NCBI GenBank assembly: GCA_949419965.1
Contig: CASPAC010000013.1
Span: 1-46,181, forward strand
DNA: 46,181 bases
Direction of reading: 5' to 3'
Source: Bacteroidales bacterium
GTDB taxonomy: Bacteria > Bacteroidota > Bacteroidia > Bacteroidales > Rikenellaceae
Of the stretch, positions 11,043-22,408 are shown in pieces. How positions within the stretch are numbered: position 1 is the first letter of the stretch; the number at the start of each line of letters is the position of its first letter. The notes under the pieces are model-generated. The model saw nothing but the letters and a program-made list of their open reading frames with translations. It was not told the DNA's origin and ran no database searches. Position numbers and translations under genes: made by a program.

Positions 11043-11130
11043 GCGGCTCTCGGAGCCGCGCGGGCCGCAGCCTCCCCCGGCGGAGGCCCGCAACCGTCCG
11101 CCTGTCGCCGGGCGTGCCCCGCAGGCTGCG
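11043..11130 (+). repeat. Structured GC-rich repeat, copy A
   Basis: Contains GCGGCTC-tcg-GAGCCGC, then GCGGGCC...GGCCCGC, then a GTCGCCGGGCGTGCCCCGCAG stretch. The same module in the same order is found inside cassettes 4 and 5 (27039-27128 and 36628-36698). It fills the gap between the ClC gene and the PAS gene (10935-11228); nothing else is recognised there. Confidence 0.7.
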
Positions 11131-11228
11131 GTCTGTCGACCAACAAACCGAATACGGAGTCGAACAGGGTATGCATGCGGATAAGCATGGAGTGATATAT
11201 TCGTTTTCAACCTTATACTTTGTCAGTC

Positions 11229-11552
11229 ATGCAGGATGTTTGGTCCGACGAACTCGACTGCGCCGTGACGGTGTGCGACACCGACGGCGTGGTGATCTAC
11301 CAGAACGGCCGTTCGCGCGAGGTGAACGGCGAGATGCAGGGCAAGTCGCTGATTCCGTGTCATAACGAACGTTCGCGGACCATCATCCGGCGTTTGCTGG
11401 ACGAAGGCGGCCGCAACGTCTACACGATCGAGAAGAAGGGCGTGCGCAAATTGATCTACCAGACCGTCTGGCGCCGGGAGGGCCGGGTGTGCGGACTGGT
11501 CGAGTACTCGATGGAGATCCCGTCCGAAATGCCTCACTATGTCCGCGGATAA
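11229..11552 (+). CDS. Small single-domain PAS protein
   Basis: A 107-residue protein starting MQDVWSDELDCAVTVCDTDGVVIYQNGRS. The pattern AVTVCDTDGVVIYQNGRSREVNG, followed by GKSLIPCHNERSRTIIRRLLDEG and the C-terminal strands KLIYQTVWRREGRVCGLVEYSMEIP, fits a lone PAS fold of the kind that binds small ligands or cofactors. No effector domain is attached, so it probably works through a partner. It lies 60 bases upstream of the acetyltransferase gene and may be co-transcribed. Ligand unknown. Confidence 0.7.
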   Translation: MQDVWSDELDCAVTVCDTDGVVIYQNGRSREVNGEMQGKSLIPCHNERSRTIIRRLLDEGGRNVYTIEKKGVRKLIYQTVWRREGRVCGLVEYSMEIPSEMPHYVRG

Positions 11553-11612
11553 TTCGGGCGCCCGAAGCGTTCGATTGCTCCGATGGATGACGTTTATCCT
11601 TTTGTTTCTGTC

Positions 11613-12197
11613 ATGAACGACCTTGAAAGAATGCGTGCGGGAGAATGGCTCTACGCCATCACTCCCGAGATCGGCTCGGCATTGCGCTACGCCGAAGAAT
11701 TGTGTTTCCAGCTCAACGGACTGGCGCCGGGCCGGCGCGAGGAGCGCGACGCCGTGGTCCGCCGTCTTTTCGGACGCGTCGGCCGGAACTGCATCCTCCA
11801 CAGCCCGTTCCATTGCGATTTCGGCACGCAGATAACGATCGGCGACGATTTCGTGGGCAATTTCAACCTCACGATCCTCGATGAAGCCCCCGTTACCATC
11901 GGCGACCATGTCTTCATCGGCCCCAACGTGGGTATCTACACTGTCAACCATGCTCTGCTGCCCGACCAGCGCAATGCCGGTCTGATGCGTTCGCTGCCCG
12001 TGACGATCGGCAGCAATGTCTGGATCGGCGGCAATGTCGTCATTACCCAGGGCGTCGCCATCGGCGAAGGTAGCGTGGTGGGGGCCGGCAGCGTCGTCAC
12101 GCGCGACATCCCTGCGGGAGTCGTCGCTTGCGGCAATCCCTGCCGGGTTCTCCGGCCCGTTACGGATGCCGACCGTGTGGCCATGGGGCCGCAGTAG
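11613..12197 (+). CDS. Maltose/galactoside O-acetyltransferase-like enzyme
   Basis: Left-handed beta-helix acyltransferase that moves acetyl from acetyl-CoA to a sugar. The protein begins MNDLERMRAGEWLYA, which matches the usual family start, so the ATG at 11613 is preferred over 11583. Hexapeptide repeats run from about residue 65 to 175 (ITIGDDFVGNFNLTILD, VTIGDHVFIGPNVGIYTVNH, VTIGSNVWIGGNVVITQGVAIGEGSVVGAGSVVTRDIPAGVVACGNPCRVLR). The catalytic His of the family is in TVNHALLPDQRNAG. About 195 residues, as usual for LacA/Maa. The exact sugar is not known. Confidence 0.88.
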   Translation: MNDLERMRAGEWLYAITPEIGSALRYAEELCFQLNGLAPGRREERDAVVRRLFGRVGRNCILHSPFHCDFGTQITIGDDFVGNFNLTILDEAPVTIGDHVFIGPNVGIYTVNHALLPDQRNAGLMRSLPVTIGSNVWIGGNVVITQGVAIGEGSVVGAGSVVTRDIPAGVVACGNPCRVLRPVTDADRVAMGPQ

Positions 12198-12530
12198 GTC
12201 GTTCGGTGCTGGAATCGACAAGATTGTCCGCCGACCCTTTTGGCGCTCAAAATCGCGCCGGTGTTCGGCCGGCAGGTCGAAGAGACGTTCCAACTCGAAG
12301 ACGAGGATCGACGGGCCGGCCGGGTGCAGGCCCGATGCAGAAACCGATGCCTCCAAAGGGCGTCGGTTTCGTGCGTTGTTCGGCGAATGCGCGTGCTGTG
12401 CGACGAAACGGGCGGCGGTCGGCTTGAGCTGCGGGCAAGTCCGCTGCTGCGTTAGCGCCGCCCGGCTTTTCGTTGGGTTCGGGGTGTGCCTGAACGGGAA
12501 GAACCGTATGAATAGGAGCCCTTTCGTTAT
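12198..12530. other. Intergenic, no gene recognised
   Basis: About 330 bases between the acetyltransferase and the rsfS promoter. Short overlapping open frames exist in several phases but none has a recognisable motif or consistent codon usage. Confidence 0.6.
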
Positions 12531-12550
12531 GAATTGTGAATTCTTCTTCC

Positions 12551-12558
12551 TATCTTTG
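12551..12558 (+). promoter_or_regulatory. rsfS operon promoter -7 box
   Basis: TATCTTTG, a perfect TAnnTTTG match, 27 bases before the rsfS ATG. An AATTGTGAATTC repeat lies just upstream. The -33 position reads TATG, one mismatch from TTTG. Confidence 0.65.
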
Positions 12559-12585
12559 CAAGGTTATAGATAGATATTGAAGATT

Positions 12586-12936
12586 ATGGAGAAACTGATC
12601 GATACGATCGTCGGTGCGATTGAAGATAAAAAAGGTAAGAATATTGTATCGCTCGACCTCTCGGGATTCGACGGGGCGATCTGCTCGGCGTTCGTGGTGT
12701 GCAACGCCGATTCCACCACGCAGGTGGCGGCCATCGCCGCAGGCATCGAGGAGAAGGTGCAGCAGACCTTGGGCGAGAAGCTTTGGCGCATCGAGGGCCA
12801 GCAGAGCGCGCTGTGGATCGCCATGGACTATGTGGACGTGGTGGTGCACATCTTCCAGACCGATCTGCGCGAATTCTATCGCCTGGAGGAGTTGTGGGCC
12901 GATGCGCCGCTGACCCGCTACGAATACGAAGAGTAA
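12586..12936 (+). CDS. rsfS: Ribosome silencing factor RsfS (RsfA/YbeB/Iojap family)
   Basis: Binds ribosomal protein L14 and blocks subunit joining when nutrients run low. From the ATG at 12586 it is 116 residues (MEKLIDTIVGAIEDKKGKNI). The conserved core is visible: VSLDLSGFDGAICSAFVVCNADSTTQVAAIA, the LWRIEGQQSALWIAMDYVDVVVHIF segment, and a C-terminal FYRLEELWADAP. It is the first gene of a compact run; ftsH starts 7 bases after its stop, an arrangement I know from other Bacteroidota. Confidence 0.93.
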   Translation: MEKLIDTIVGAIEDKKGKNIVSLDLSGFDGAICSAFVVCNADSTTQVAAIAAGIEEKVQQTLGEKLWRIEGQQSALWIAMDYVDVVVHIFQTDLREFYRLEELWADAPLTRYEYEE

Positions 12937-12943
12937 GACGGTT

Positions 12944-15274
<2,331 letters not shown>

Positions 15275-15303
15275 CGATCGAACTGCTAACCTGAATCGGA
15301 ATC

Positions 15304-16179
15304 ATGACGGAAGATAGGAAAAACCTGATGACGCGTACGCTCAGCGGCGCAGTGCTGGCGGTGGTCATAGTGGGCAGTCTGCTCTGGTCGCCGTGGAGCT
15401 TCGGCGCCGTGCTGGCGCTGCTCGTCGCGGGCGGCATGTACGAATTCTACGCATTGGCCGAAAAACGGGGCTCCCGGCCCCAGCGGGTGCTGGGCATTGC
15501 CGTTGCACTGGCGCTTTTCGGGCTCAACGCCGTGGTGACGCGCGGTGTGGCCGGAATCGGTTTCGAATCGGCGCTGCTGGCGTCTCTTGCGTTGCTGCTG
15601 TTGATGGTGCCGGTGCTCCTCGTCTGCGAACTCTACCGCAAGAACGACGATCCTATGGCGGCGGTCGGTACGACGCTCCTGGGTATTCTCTACGTTGTGC
15701 TGCCGATGATCTGCCTTTTCCACATTGCCTCCGCAGGCGGAAAGGGCTGGGATTGGAACCCCCGGGCAGCTCTCGGTTACATCTTGATTATCTGGGCCAA
15801 CGACGTCTTCGCCTACCTCGTGGGCAGGAAGCTGGGGCGCCACAAGCATTTTTCGCGTCATTCGTCCAACAAGTCGTGGGAGGGTTTCTTCGGCGGCGTG
15901 GCGGGTGCCGTGGCCGTGGGCCTGGCGGCCGCATGGTGGTTCGGCGGCAGTCTGTGGGCCTGGGGCGGACTGGCTCTCGCGGCTGCTGCAACGGGCGTGT
16001 TGGGCGATCTGACCGAATCGATGTTCAAGCGGGCCGCCGCCGTCAAGGATTCGGGCGATCTGATGCCCGGCCACGGCGGGGTGCTCGACCGTTTCGACGC
16101 CGTGCTGCTCTCGGCGCCTTTCGTGGCGGTCTATCTGCTGTTGTGCCGTTACGTTTTCGACGTCGCTCTCTTTTGCTGA
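15304..16179 (+). CDS. cdsA: Phosphatidate cytidylyltransferase
   Basis: Makes CDP-diacylglycerol from phosphatidate and CTP in the inner membrane, the branch point of phospholipid synthesis. The 291-residue protein has several hydrophobic helices. The C-terminal CdsA signature reads SNKSWEGFFGGVAGAV and continues to GVLGDLTESMFKRAAAVKDSGDLMPGHGGVLDRFDAVLLSAPF, including the catalytic GDLxES and KD...PGHGG...RxD elements. It precedes psd by 20 bases, so two successive membrane-lipid steps are linked here (a PssA step is missing between them). Confidence 0.95.
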   Translation: MTEDRKNLMTRTLSGAVLAVVIVGSLLWSPWSFGAVLALLVAGGMYEFYALAEKRGSRPQRVLGIAVALALFGLNAVVTRGVAGIGFESALLASLALLLLMVPVLLVCELYRKNDDPMAAVGTTLLGILYVVLPMICLFHIASAGGKGWDWNPRAALGYILIIWANDVFAYLVGRKLGRHKHFSRHSSNKSWEGFFGGVAGAVAVGLAAAWWFGGSLWAWGGLALAAAATGVLGDLTESMFKRAAAVKDSGDLMPGHGGVLDRFDAVLLSAPFVAVYLLLCRYVFDVALFC

Positions 16180-16199
16180 ACTGCTAAACCTAACGCTTC

Positions 16200-16874
16200 A
16201 TGAGAATAAATAAGGAAGGCTACAAAATCATCTTCGTTTCGCTCGTCGTCTGTGCATTGATCTGGGGCAGCTTCTATGCGCTGTGGATCTGCCGCTGGCA
16301 GACGACCTTCATCTGGACCAGCGTGATCTTCTTCATGGCGCTGTGGCTCTTCGTCGTGGCGTTTTTCCGCGAGCCGCGCCGCGTGCGCATCCATGACAAC
16401 GATCTGGTCTTCGCGCCGTGCGACGGCCGTGTGGTGGTGACGGAACGGGTGCGCGATGATGAGTATCTGCACGAGGAGATGCTGCAGATTTCGATCTTCA
16501 TGTCGATCACCAACGTCCACATGAACTGGGTGCCCGTCGCCGGCGAGGTGGAGTATTTCAAATACCATCCGGGCCGTTTTCTGGTGGCCTGGCATCCCAA
16601 GTCGTCGACCGAGAACGAGCGGACCACCACCGTGGTGCGCATGGCTTCGGGGCAGAAGGTGCTGTTCCGCCAGATCGCGGGGCTGATCGCCCGCCGCATC
16701 GTCTCCTACATGAAGGAGGGACACGCCGTGGAGCAGAACAGCGTCTGCGGCTTCATCAAGTTCGGTTCGCGCGTGGACGTGCTGATCCCCAAGAACAGCG
16801 AGTTGCTGGTGGAAATAGGCGATGCGACCGTCGGTTCGCAGACGCCCATCGCCCGGTTGCCCAAAAAGGCGTGA
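16200..16874 (+). CDS. psd: Phosphatidylserine decarboxylase (short, archaeal-type)
   Basis: Converts phosphatidylserine to phosphatidylethanolamine. The 224-residue precursor has two N-terminal hydrophobic helices (IIFVSLVVCALIWGSFYALW and a second at about 40-58). The core contains APCDGRVV, ISIFMSITNVHMNW and VEYFKYHPGRFLVAW. Self-cleavage is expected at Gly-Ser in GFIKFGSRVDV, which makes the pyruvoyl group on the new alpha chain. The small size and FGS site place it in the short PSD-A-like class rather than the E. coli type. It sits directly after cdsA. Confidence 0.94.
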   Translation: MRINKEGYKIIFVSLVVCALIWGSFYALWICRWQTTFIWTSVIFFMALWLFVVAFFREPRRVRIHDNDLVFAPCDGRVVVTERVRDDEYLHEEMLQISIFMSITNVHMNWVPVAGEVEYFKYHPGRFLVAWHPKSSTENERTTTVVRMASGQKVLFRQIAGLIARRIVSYMKEGHAVEQNSVCGFIKFGSRVDVLIPKNSELLVEIGDATVGSQTPIARLPKKA

Positions 16875-16877
16875 CGC

Positions 16878-17984
16878 ATGACGATGACGCCTCAGACCGT
16901 GCTGCGTTTTCTCGCCGGTGCCGCCGTGGCGGCCGGCGTGCTCTTCATCGTGTGGTATTTCTCGGCGATCGTCGGCTATATCCTCGTCTCGGCCGTGCTG
17001 GCCGTCATCGGCCGGCCGTTGGTGGGGCGCTTGGCAGCCCTGCATGCCGGCAAGTGGCGCGTGCCGCGTCCGTTGGCGGCGCTGGTCACGCTGATCGTGA
17101 TATGGACCGTCGCCGCGGTGCTCTGTTCGCTCTTCGTGCCCCTTGTCTTCAACAAGATCAACCAGTTGGCCGAAGTCGACTTCGGTGCCGTCTTCAACAG
17201 CATCGGCGAGCCCATCGCCCGGGCTCAGCACAGGGTCCAGGAGTTGTTCGCCTTGTCCGAAAGTTCGTTCTCGCTCTCCGAGGAGCTCTCCTCGGCGCTG
17301 CCGCGGCTGCTCGATCTCGATTCGCTGAACACGCTTTTCTCGTCGATCATCGGGATGCTGTTTTCTTCGGTCATCGCCATCTTTTCGATTTCGTTCATCA
17401 CGTTCTTCTTCCTCAAGGAGGACGATCTGTTCTATACGATGGTCACGGCCGTATTCCCCGAGCGCTACCATGACAACATTACGCGGGCGCTCGATTCGGT
17501 GACGCTGCTGCTGGGCCGCTACTTCACCGGTATCCTGGCCGAGAGCCTCTTGTTGATGATCGCCGTGTCGCTGGCGATGATGGCTTTCGGGATGGCGGGC
17601 GCCGACGCCTGCTTCATCGGGCTGGTGATGGGCGTGATGAATGTCGTGCCCTATGCCGGACCGCTGATCGGCGGCGTGATTTCGGTTCTCGTGGGCATCG
17701 TGACGCCCATCGAAGGCACAACGGTGGGGCACACGGTGTTCATCATCGTTTTTACGTTGCTTGCAATCAAGGGAATGGACGATTTCGTACTCCAGCCGTC
17801 GCTCTATTCGGAGCGTGTCAAGGCCCACCCGCTGGAGATCTTCCTGGTTATTCTGGTAGCCGGTTCGCTGGCCGGAATCTGGGGCATGCTCCTGGCCATT
17901 CCTTCCTACACGGTGCTGCGCGTCTTCGCCAAGGAGTTCTTCTCGCAGTTTGCGCTGGTGCGGCGTCTGACGGAGAAGATATGA
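16878..17984 (+). CDS. AI-2E family (PerM-like) membrane permease
   Basis: Predicted polytopic membrane protein of 368 residues of the UPF0118/AI-2E transporter family. Hydrophobic segments start at once (VLRFLAGAAVAAGVLFIVWYFSAIVGYILVSAVLAVI) and continue through ISFITFFFLKEDDLFY, the family-typical GRYFTGILAESLLLMIAVSLAM and GVMNVVPYAGPLIGGVISVLVG, and end with HPLEIFLVILVAGSLAGIWGMLLAIPSYTVLRVFAKEF. Transported substrates in this family are mostly unproven, so none is assigned. It starts 3 bases after psd, and its stop overlaps the next start (ATGA). Confidence 0.88.
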   Translation: MTMTPQTVLRFLAGAAVAAGVLFIVWYFSAIVGYILVSAVLAVIGRPLVGRLAALHAGKWRVPRPLAALVTLIVIWTVAAVLCSLFVPLVFNKINQLAEVDFGAVFNSIGEPIARAQHRVQELFALSESSFSLSEELSSALPRLLDLDSLNTLFSSIIGMLFSSVIAIFSISFITFFFLKEDDLFYTMVTAVFPERYHDNITRALDSVTLLLGRYFTGILAESLLLMIAVSLAMMAFGMAGADACFIGLVMGVMNVVPYAGPLIGGVISVLVGIVTPIEGTTVGHTVFIIVFTLLAIKGMDDFVLQPSLYSERVKAHPLEIFLVILVAGSLAGIWGMLLAIPSYTVLRVFAKEFFSQFALVRRLTEKI

Positions 17985-18349
17985 GCGCACCGGTCGTCAT
18001 AGAGGGGATCGTGGCGCACGGCCGCAGGCTGGGGCGCGAACTGGGGTTCCCGACGGCCAATCTGCCGGCCGGGGCCGATGCGCCGGCCGAAGACGGAGTC
18101 TACGCCTCGGAGGCCGAGGTGGACGGCGTGCGCTACCGGGCCATGTCGAACCTGGGCAGCAACCCCTCGGTCGGCGGCCGCGAACGCAGGCTCGAAACCC
18201 ATCTGTTCGGCTTCGAGGGTTCGCTCTACGGGCGGCGTCTGCGGGTGCGTCTGCTGCGGAAGATACGCGACGAGCGGCGCTTCGACTCGGTGGAGGAGCT
18301 GCGCGCGCAGATCGAAAAGGATAAGGAACACATATTAAAGCTACTGTAA
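17981..18349 (+). CDS. Stand-alone riboflavin kinase domain
   Basis: A 122-residue protein that is only the C-terminal half of RibF. The flavokinase signature is present: VIEGIVAHGRRLGRELGFPTANL (GFPTAN motif), GVYASEAEVDGVRYRAMSNLGSNPSVGG, and the catalytic-region ETHLFGFEGSLYGRRLRVRLLRKIRDERRFDSVEEL. It should phosphorylate riboflavin to FMN. The N-terminal FAD synthetase (nucleotidyltransferase) domain is absent, and the coding sequence is clean from ATG to stop, so it reads as a real monofunctional enzyme rather than a broken gene. It overlaps the permease by 4 bases and precedes ahcY by 3, hence is co-transcribed. Confidence 0.85.
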   Translation: MSAPVVIEGIVAHGRRLGRELGFPTANLPAGADAPAEDGVYASEAEVDGVRYRAMSNLGSNPSVGGRERRLETHLFGFEGSLYGRRLRVRLLRKIRDERRFDSVEELRAQIEKDKEHILKLL

Positions 18350-18352
18350 ACC

Positions 18353-19762
18353 ATGTTTTTGGACAACGCTTTGCCCTACAAGGTCGCCGACATGTCGCTG
18401 GCCGAATGGGGCCGCAAGGAGATCGCCGTTTCGGAGTACGAGATGCCGGGTCTGATGGCCGTGCGCCGCAAATACGGCCCGCAGAAACCGCTGAAAGGGG
18501 TGCGCATCATGGGCTCGCTCCATATGACCATCCAGACGGCCGTGCTGATCGAAACGCTCGTCGAACTGGGCGCCGAGGTGCGCTGGTGCTCGTGCAACAT
18601 TTTCTCGACGCAGGACCATGCCGCCGCCGCCATTGCCGCCGCGGGGGTTCCCGTCTTCGCGTGGAAAGGCGAGACGCTGCCGGAATACTGGTGGTGCACC
18701 GCCATGGCGCTGTCGTTTCCGGGCGGCAAGGGCCCCCAGCTTATCGTGGACGACGGCGGCGACGCCACCCTGCTCATTCACAAGGGATACAAGGCCGAAA
18801 ACGATGCTTCGACGCTCGACGTGGAGCCCTCGTCCTACGAGGAGAGCGTGATTCTCGACACCTTGCGGCAGCTGTTGGCCGAAGACGGCGACAAATGGCA
18901 CCGCACCGTGGCCGAATGGCGCGGCGTGAGCGAGGAGACGACCACGGGCGTGCACCGCCTTTACCGCATGATGGAGGAGGGCGAACTGCTCGTGCCGGCC
19001 ATCAACGTCAACGATTCGTGCACCAAGTCGAAGTTCGACAACCTCTACGGCTGCCGCGAGTCGCTGGCCGACGGCATCAAGCGCGCAACGGACGTCATGA
19101 TCGCCGGCAAGGTGGTCGTGGTGTGCGGCTACGGCGATGTGGGCAAGGGCTGTGCGCGGTCGATGCGCTCGTACGGCGCCCGGATCATCGTCACGGAGAT
19201 CGACCCCATCTGCGCCTTGCAGGCGGCCATGGAGGGCTTCGAGGTGAAGAGCGTGGAGAGCGCTCTGGCCGAGGGCAACATCTATGTGACCTGCACGGGC
19301 AACTGCGACATCATCACGCTGGAACACATGGAGCGCATGCGCGACCAGTCCATCGTCTGCAACATCGGCCATTTCGACAACGAGATCCAGATGGACCGGC
19401 TCGAAAAGTCGGGCGCCGCGAAGACCAACATCAAGCCGCAGGTCGATAAGTATACTTTCGCCGACGGTCATTCGATCTTCGTTCTGGCCGAGGGCCGTCT
19501 GGTCAATCTGGGCTGCGCCACGGGCCATCCGTCGTTCGTTATGTCGAACTCCTTCACCAACCAGTGCCTCGCTCAGATGGAGTTGTGGCAGAAAAAGCTG
19601 GATGTAGGCGTCTATCGTCTGCCCAAACACCTCGACGAGGAGGTGGCGCGGCTTCATCTGGACAACCTCGGCGTCGAGCTTACGCACCTGACTCCCAAGC
19701 AGGCCGACTACATCGGCGTGCCGGCGGAGGGGCCTTTCAAGGCCGACCACTACCGGTATTAA
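18353..19762 (+). CDS. ahcY: Adenosylhomocysteinase (S-adenosylhomocysteine hydrolase)
   Basis: Splits S-adenosylhomocysteine into adenosine and homocysteine, relieving methyltransferase inhibition. The 469-residue NAD-dependent enzyme has the substrate-domain signatures [32 protein letters not shown] and [10 protein letters not shown]. The central catalytic stretch is [30 protein letters not shown], the Rossmann loop [14 protein letters not shown], and the C-terminus ends KADHYRY as in most family members. It is the last gene of the run that begins at rsfS; a GGTGAAA array follows its stop. Confidence 0.97.
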   Translation: MFLDNALPYKVADMSLAEWGRKEIAVSEYEMPGLMAVRRKYGPQKPLKGVRIMGSLHMTIQTAVLIETLVELGAEVRWCSCNIFSTQDHAAAAIAAAGVPVFAWKGETLPEYWWCTAMALSFPGGKGPQLIVDDGGDATLLIHKGYKAENDASTLDVEPSSYEESVILDTLRQLLAEDGDKWHRTVAEWRGVSEETTTGVHRLYRMMEEGELLVPAINVNDSCTKSKFDNLYGCRESLADGIKRATDVMIAGKVVVVCGYGDVGKGCARSMRSYGARIIVTEIDPICALQAAMEGFEVKSVESALAEGNIYVTCTGNCDIITLEHMERMRDQSIVCNIGHFDNEIQMDRLEKSGAAKTNIKPQVDKYTFADGHSIFVLAEGRLVNLGCATGHPSFVMSNSFTNQCLAQMELWQKKLDVGVYRLPKHLDEEVARLHLDNLGVELTHLTPKQADYIGVPAEGPFKADHYRY

Positions 19763-19767
19763 ATCCG

Positions 19768-19797
19768 GGTGAAAGGTGAAAGGTTAAAGGTGAAAAG
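19768..19797 (+). repeat. GGTGAAA heptamer array after ahcY
   Basis: GGTGAAAGGTGAAAGG and further units in sense orientation, 5 bases after the ahcY stop. Confidence 0.75.
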
Positions 19798-20341
19798 CAG
19801 GGCAGAGACCGCTGTTCATGAATGCTTTCTGAACGGTTGTAGGCTATTCATCGGTCCGGCATGGCGGGTCCCCGCAGGGGAGATTATGCCGAGCGGCCGA
19901 ACTGCTGCAAATGGATTTTGCGTCGGTTGCACCCTCCTCGGAATGCCGACTGCCATCAACCTTAATAATCGGGGCGCCTCGCAAAGAGGCGCCCCGGTTG
20001 TGTATTGCTTGGGGTAAGCGGACAAGAGGACGGGGTGGAATGAACCGGCGGAATGAAGGAGGATAGCCGACGCTTCGGAGTAGGATAACGGGGAGGGGCG
20101 AGACCCGATACGGCCCGGCCGGCCGAAGAGGACGGATGAGAACGGACTGCCGGCATTCGGAGCGGAGCGGGCGGAGACGGCAGGTGGCCGGAACGGGATG
20201 GAACGCGAATGTCTGCGGTGGGGCCTATGCCGGTACAAGTAACAGGGCCGGAATCGGATGACGGGGAAAATCCGGATACCGGGAACCTTCTCCGTGGGGC
20301 TGTAGCTTCTTTCGGTTTCGGGCGGTCCTTGGGCTCCAGCG
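19798..20341. other. Intergenic, hairpin but no gene recognised
   Basis: About 540 bases between the convergent ahcY and DUF456 genes. Apart from the strong hairpin at 19969-20000 nothing is recognisable; the open frames here lack motifs and start signals. Confidence 0.6.
19969..20000 (+). terminator. Strong hairpin, likely transcription terminator between ahcY and DUF456
   Basis: CGGGGCGCCTC-GCAAA-GAGGCGCCCCG is a perfect 11-bp GC stem, followed by GTTGTGT on the plus strand. It lies between convergent genes and could serve both directions, though the T tract is poor. Confidence 0.5.
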
Positions 20342-20851
20342 TCAGAAGATGGCCGTCACCCACGCCTTGAACGGCCCCCAGGTGTCGGCGATGACGAGCA
20401 CGAACATGGCGATGGCGGCGGTGAGCTTGATGCCGGTGCCGACGGCGAAAGCGAGGAACGAACCGATGCCCACCTTGAATGCGCGGCCTTTGTCGGTGCT
20501 GTCGTGCAGCAACTCGCCGATGATGGCGCCGGCGAACGGTCCGAGGAGGATGCCCCACGGTCCGAAGAAGAGCCCGACGAAGATGCCGATGGTGGCGCCC
20601 AGCGAACCGGCCCGCGAACCGCCGAAGCGGCGGGCCATCCACCCGGGCAGGAAATAGTCGGCGACGGTGACGGCGACGGTGACGGCGAGCCAGATGCAGA
20701 CCGTCGCGACGGAGAGCTCCGACCACGAAGCGCCCCAGGCGCAGAGCACTCCCACGAAACTGAGGATGACGCCCGGAAGGGCCGGAACGATGCACCCGAC
20801 GATGCCGACCAGCGTGCAAAGGAGTGCGAGGAGGCTCAGCAGAAGATCCAT
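20342..20851 (-). CDS. DUF456 family membrane protein
   Basis: A 169-residue very hydrophobic protein. Paired glycine-rich helices fit the DUF456 family: LCTLVGIVGCIVPALPGVILSFVGVL at the N-terminus, PGWMARRFGGSRAGSLGATIGIFVGLFFGPWGILLGPFAGAIIGEL in the middle, and FLAFAVGTGIKLTAAIAMF at the end. The repeated Gly-xxx-Gly pattern suggests tightly packed helices in the inner membrane. Function unknown. It is transcribed with panD 13 bases upstream, but nothing suggests a pantothenate role beyond the location. Confidence 0.85.
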   Translation of the reverse strand: MDLLLSLLALLCTLVGIVGCIVPALPGVILSFVGVLCAWGASWSELSVATVCIWLAVTVAVTVADYFLPGWMARRFGGSRAGSLGATIGIFVGLFFGPWGILLGPFAGAIIGELLHDSTDKGRAFKVGIGSFLAFAVGTGIKLTAAIAMFVLVIADTWGPFKAWVTAIF

Positions 20852-20864
20852 GGCGCGCGGGGTG

Positions 20865-21224
20865 TTATTCGACCAGCCGGTTGGTGGCCGTGTCGGGGAA
20901 GACGATCCAGGGGCGGAACCGCTTGGCCTCCTCGAAGTCCATCAGGGCGTAGGAGGCGATGATGACCACGTCGCCTACCTGCACCTTGCGGGCCGCCGCG
21001 CCGTTGAGGCAGATGCAGCCGCTTTCGCGCGGACCCTTGATGACGTAGGTCTCGAAACGTTCGCCGTTGTTGATGTCGAGAATCTGGACCTTTTCGCCCT
21101 CGATGATGTTGGCCGCCTCCATGAGCGCCTCGTCGATGGTGATGCTCCCCACGTAGTTCAGATCGGCCTGGGTGACCGTCACGCGGTGGAGCTTGGATTT
21201 GATGACTTCGATCTGGAATTTCAT
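20865..21224 (-). CDS. panD: Aspartate 1-decarboxylase proenzyme
   Basis: Pyruvoyl enzyme that makes beta-alanine from aspartate for pantothenate synthesis. The 119-residue proenzyme shows the self-processing site Gly-Ser in [14 protein letters not shown] (about residues 24-25). The active-site and structural motifs [42 protein letters not shown] and [17 protein letters not shown] follow. Its ATG overlaps the panC stop (TAATG), so PanC, which uses beta-alanine, and PanD are translationally coupled. Confidence 0.96.
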   Translation of the reverse strand: MKFQIEVIKSKLHRVTVTQADLNYVGSITIDEALMEAANIIEGEKVQILDINNGERFETYVIKGPRESGCICLNGAAARKVQVGDVVIIASYALMDFEEAKRFRPWIVFPDTATNRLVE

Positions 21225-22060
21225 TATCGGATGCGGATGTTGTCGATCAGACGGATCTCTCCGGCCTGCACGGCGATGCAGCCCTGGATGCGGGCGGCGG
21301 CGTCCCATGCGTCGACCTCCTGCATGGTCAGGGCGTCGACCGACTGGTAATAGATGACTTCGAGCAGCGGGTTGCGCTCTGTTTCTTCGATGACCCACGC
21401 TTTGAGTTGGGCGGGGGTGAGGGTGTGCGACTTCTCCGCGGCGGCGCGCAGCGTGGCGTAGATGTGCGGTGCGGCGGCGCGGTGCGCAGCGTCGAGCAGC
21501 TGGTTGCGCGAGGAGAGGGCCAGGCCGTCCGCATCGCGGACGATGGGGCACTCGACGATCTCGACCGGGAGTTGCAGCTGCGCTGTCATGGCCCGGATGA
21601 CGGCGATCTGCTGGAAATCCTTTTCGCCGAAGTAGGCGCGGGCGGGCCGCACGATGTCGAACAGACGGCTGACGACCTGCGCCACGCCGTTGAAATGGCC
21701 CGGGCGCGTGGCACCCTCCATCACCTTGTCGATCTGTCCGAAGTCGAACTGCCGCGTGTCGGGTTCGGGGTATATCTCTTCCACCGAGGGCATCAGCACC
21801 AGATCGGCGCCGGCCTCTTCCAGCAGCCGTGCGTCGGCTTCCGGGGTGCGGGGGTAGCGGTGCAGGTCGTTCCGGTCGTTGAACTGCGTGGGATTGACGA
21901 ACACGCTCACGGCCACGACGTCGTTTTCCTTGCGGGCCCGCTCGACGAGCGACCGGTGGCCGGCATGCAGGGCGCCCATCGTGGGCACGAAACCGATGCC
22001 CGCAGCGTCTACCTGCTCCAGCTCGGCGCGCAGGGCGCGGACGCTTGTGAATAACTTCAT
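21224..22060 (-). CDS. panC: Pantothenate synthetase (pantoate-beta-alanine ligase)
   Basis: Joins pantoate and beta-alanine with ATP to give pantothenate. The 278-residue protein starts at 22060 ([16 protein letters not shown]). Signatures: [17 protein letters not shown] (HIGH-like HAGH), [54 protein letters not shown], and SSRNQLLD. It is first in a panC-panD-DUF456 operon. PanB and PanE genes are not nearby. Confidence 0.97.
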   Translation of the reverse strand: MKLFTSVRALRAELEQVDAAGIGFVPTMGALHAGHRSLVERARKENDVVAVSVFVNPTQFNDRNDLHRYPRTPEADARLLEEAGADLVLMPSVEEIYPEPDTRQFDFGQIDKVMEGATRPGHFNGVAQVVSRLFDIVRPARAYFGEKDFQQIAVIRAMTAQLQLPVEIVECPIVRDADGLALSSRNQLLDAAHRAAAPHIYATLRAAAEKSHTLTPAQLKAWVIEETERNPLLEVIYYQSVDALTMQEVDAWDAAARIQGCIAVQAGEIRLIDNIRIR

Positions 22061-22084
22061 CTTCTTTAGAATCGGGTTGCGGGG

Positions 22085-22092
22085 CAAAGGTA
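22085..22092 (-). promoter_or_regulatory. panC promoter -7 box
   Basis: Reads TACCTTTG on the minus strand, 24 bases before the panC ATG. TTCG, one mismatch from TTTG, lies 19 bases upstream. Confidence 0.6.
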
Positions 22093-22408
22093 GAAATTCC
22101 CGCAGACATAACGAAGCATTTTTTGCGGAAAAAATGCGACGGGCGTTTCGACGTCGGGCTGCTGCTGGGGCGTGAGTTCCGGACGGGGAGTTGCGGGTGA
22201 GGCGTTGCGGGGCGGGGTGTCGAATCTTCCGCGGGCGGGCGGCAATGCGCTGTGCGGGTCCTTCTGTGTGCGCAAGGGCGGACCGGTTTGTTGCAGGACG
22301 GACGGAAATGCGGCAGGCCGCACGGAACAAGCGGCGCTCGTACGGTCGTTTTGCAGCGCGTTTTTGCCGGATTTTTGCTATCTTCGCGCAAAACAATACC
22401 CGAACGAC
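22093..22408. other. Intergenic between divergent panC and the DPP III gene
   Basis: About 315 bases. Near 22379-22386 TATCTTCG resembles a plus-strand -7 box (one mismatch) for the peptidase gene. No other feature is seen. Confidence 0.5.

Noticed and set aside
17981..18349. Truncated ribF pseudogene
   Set aside because: The kinase domain is complete with its motifs, has a clean start coupled to the gene before, and is in an operon.
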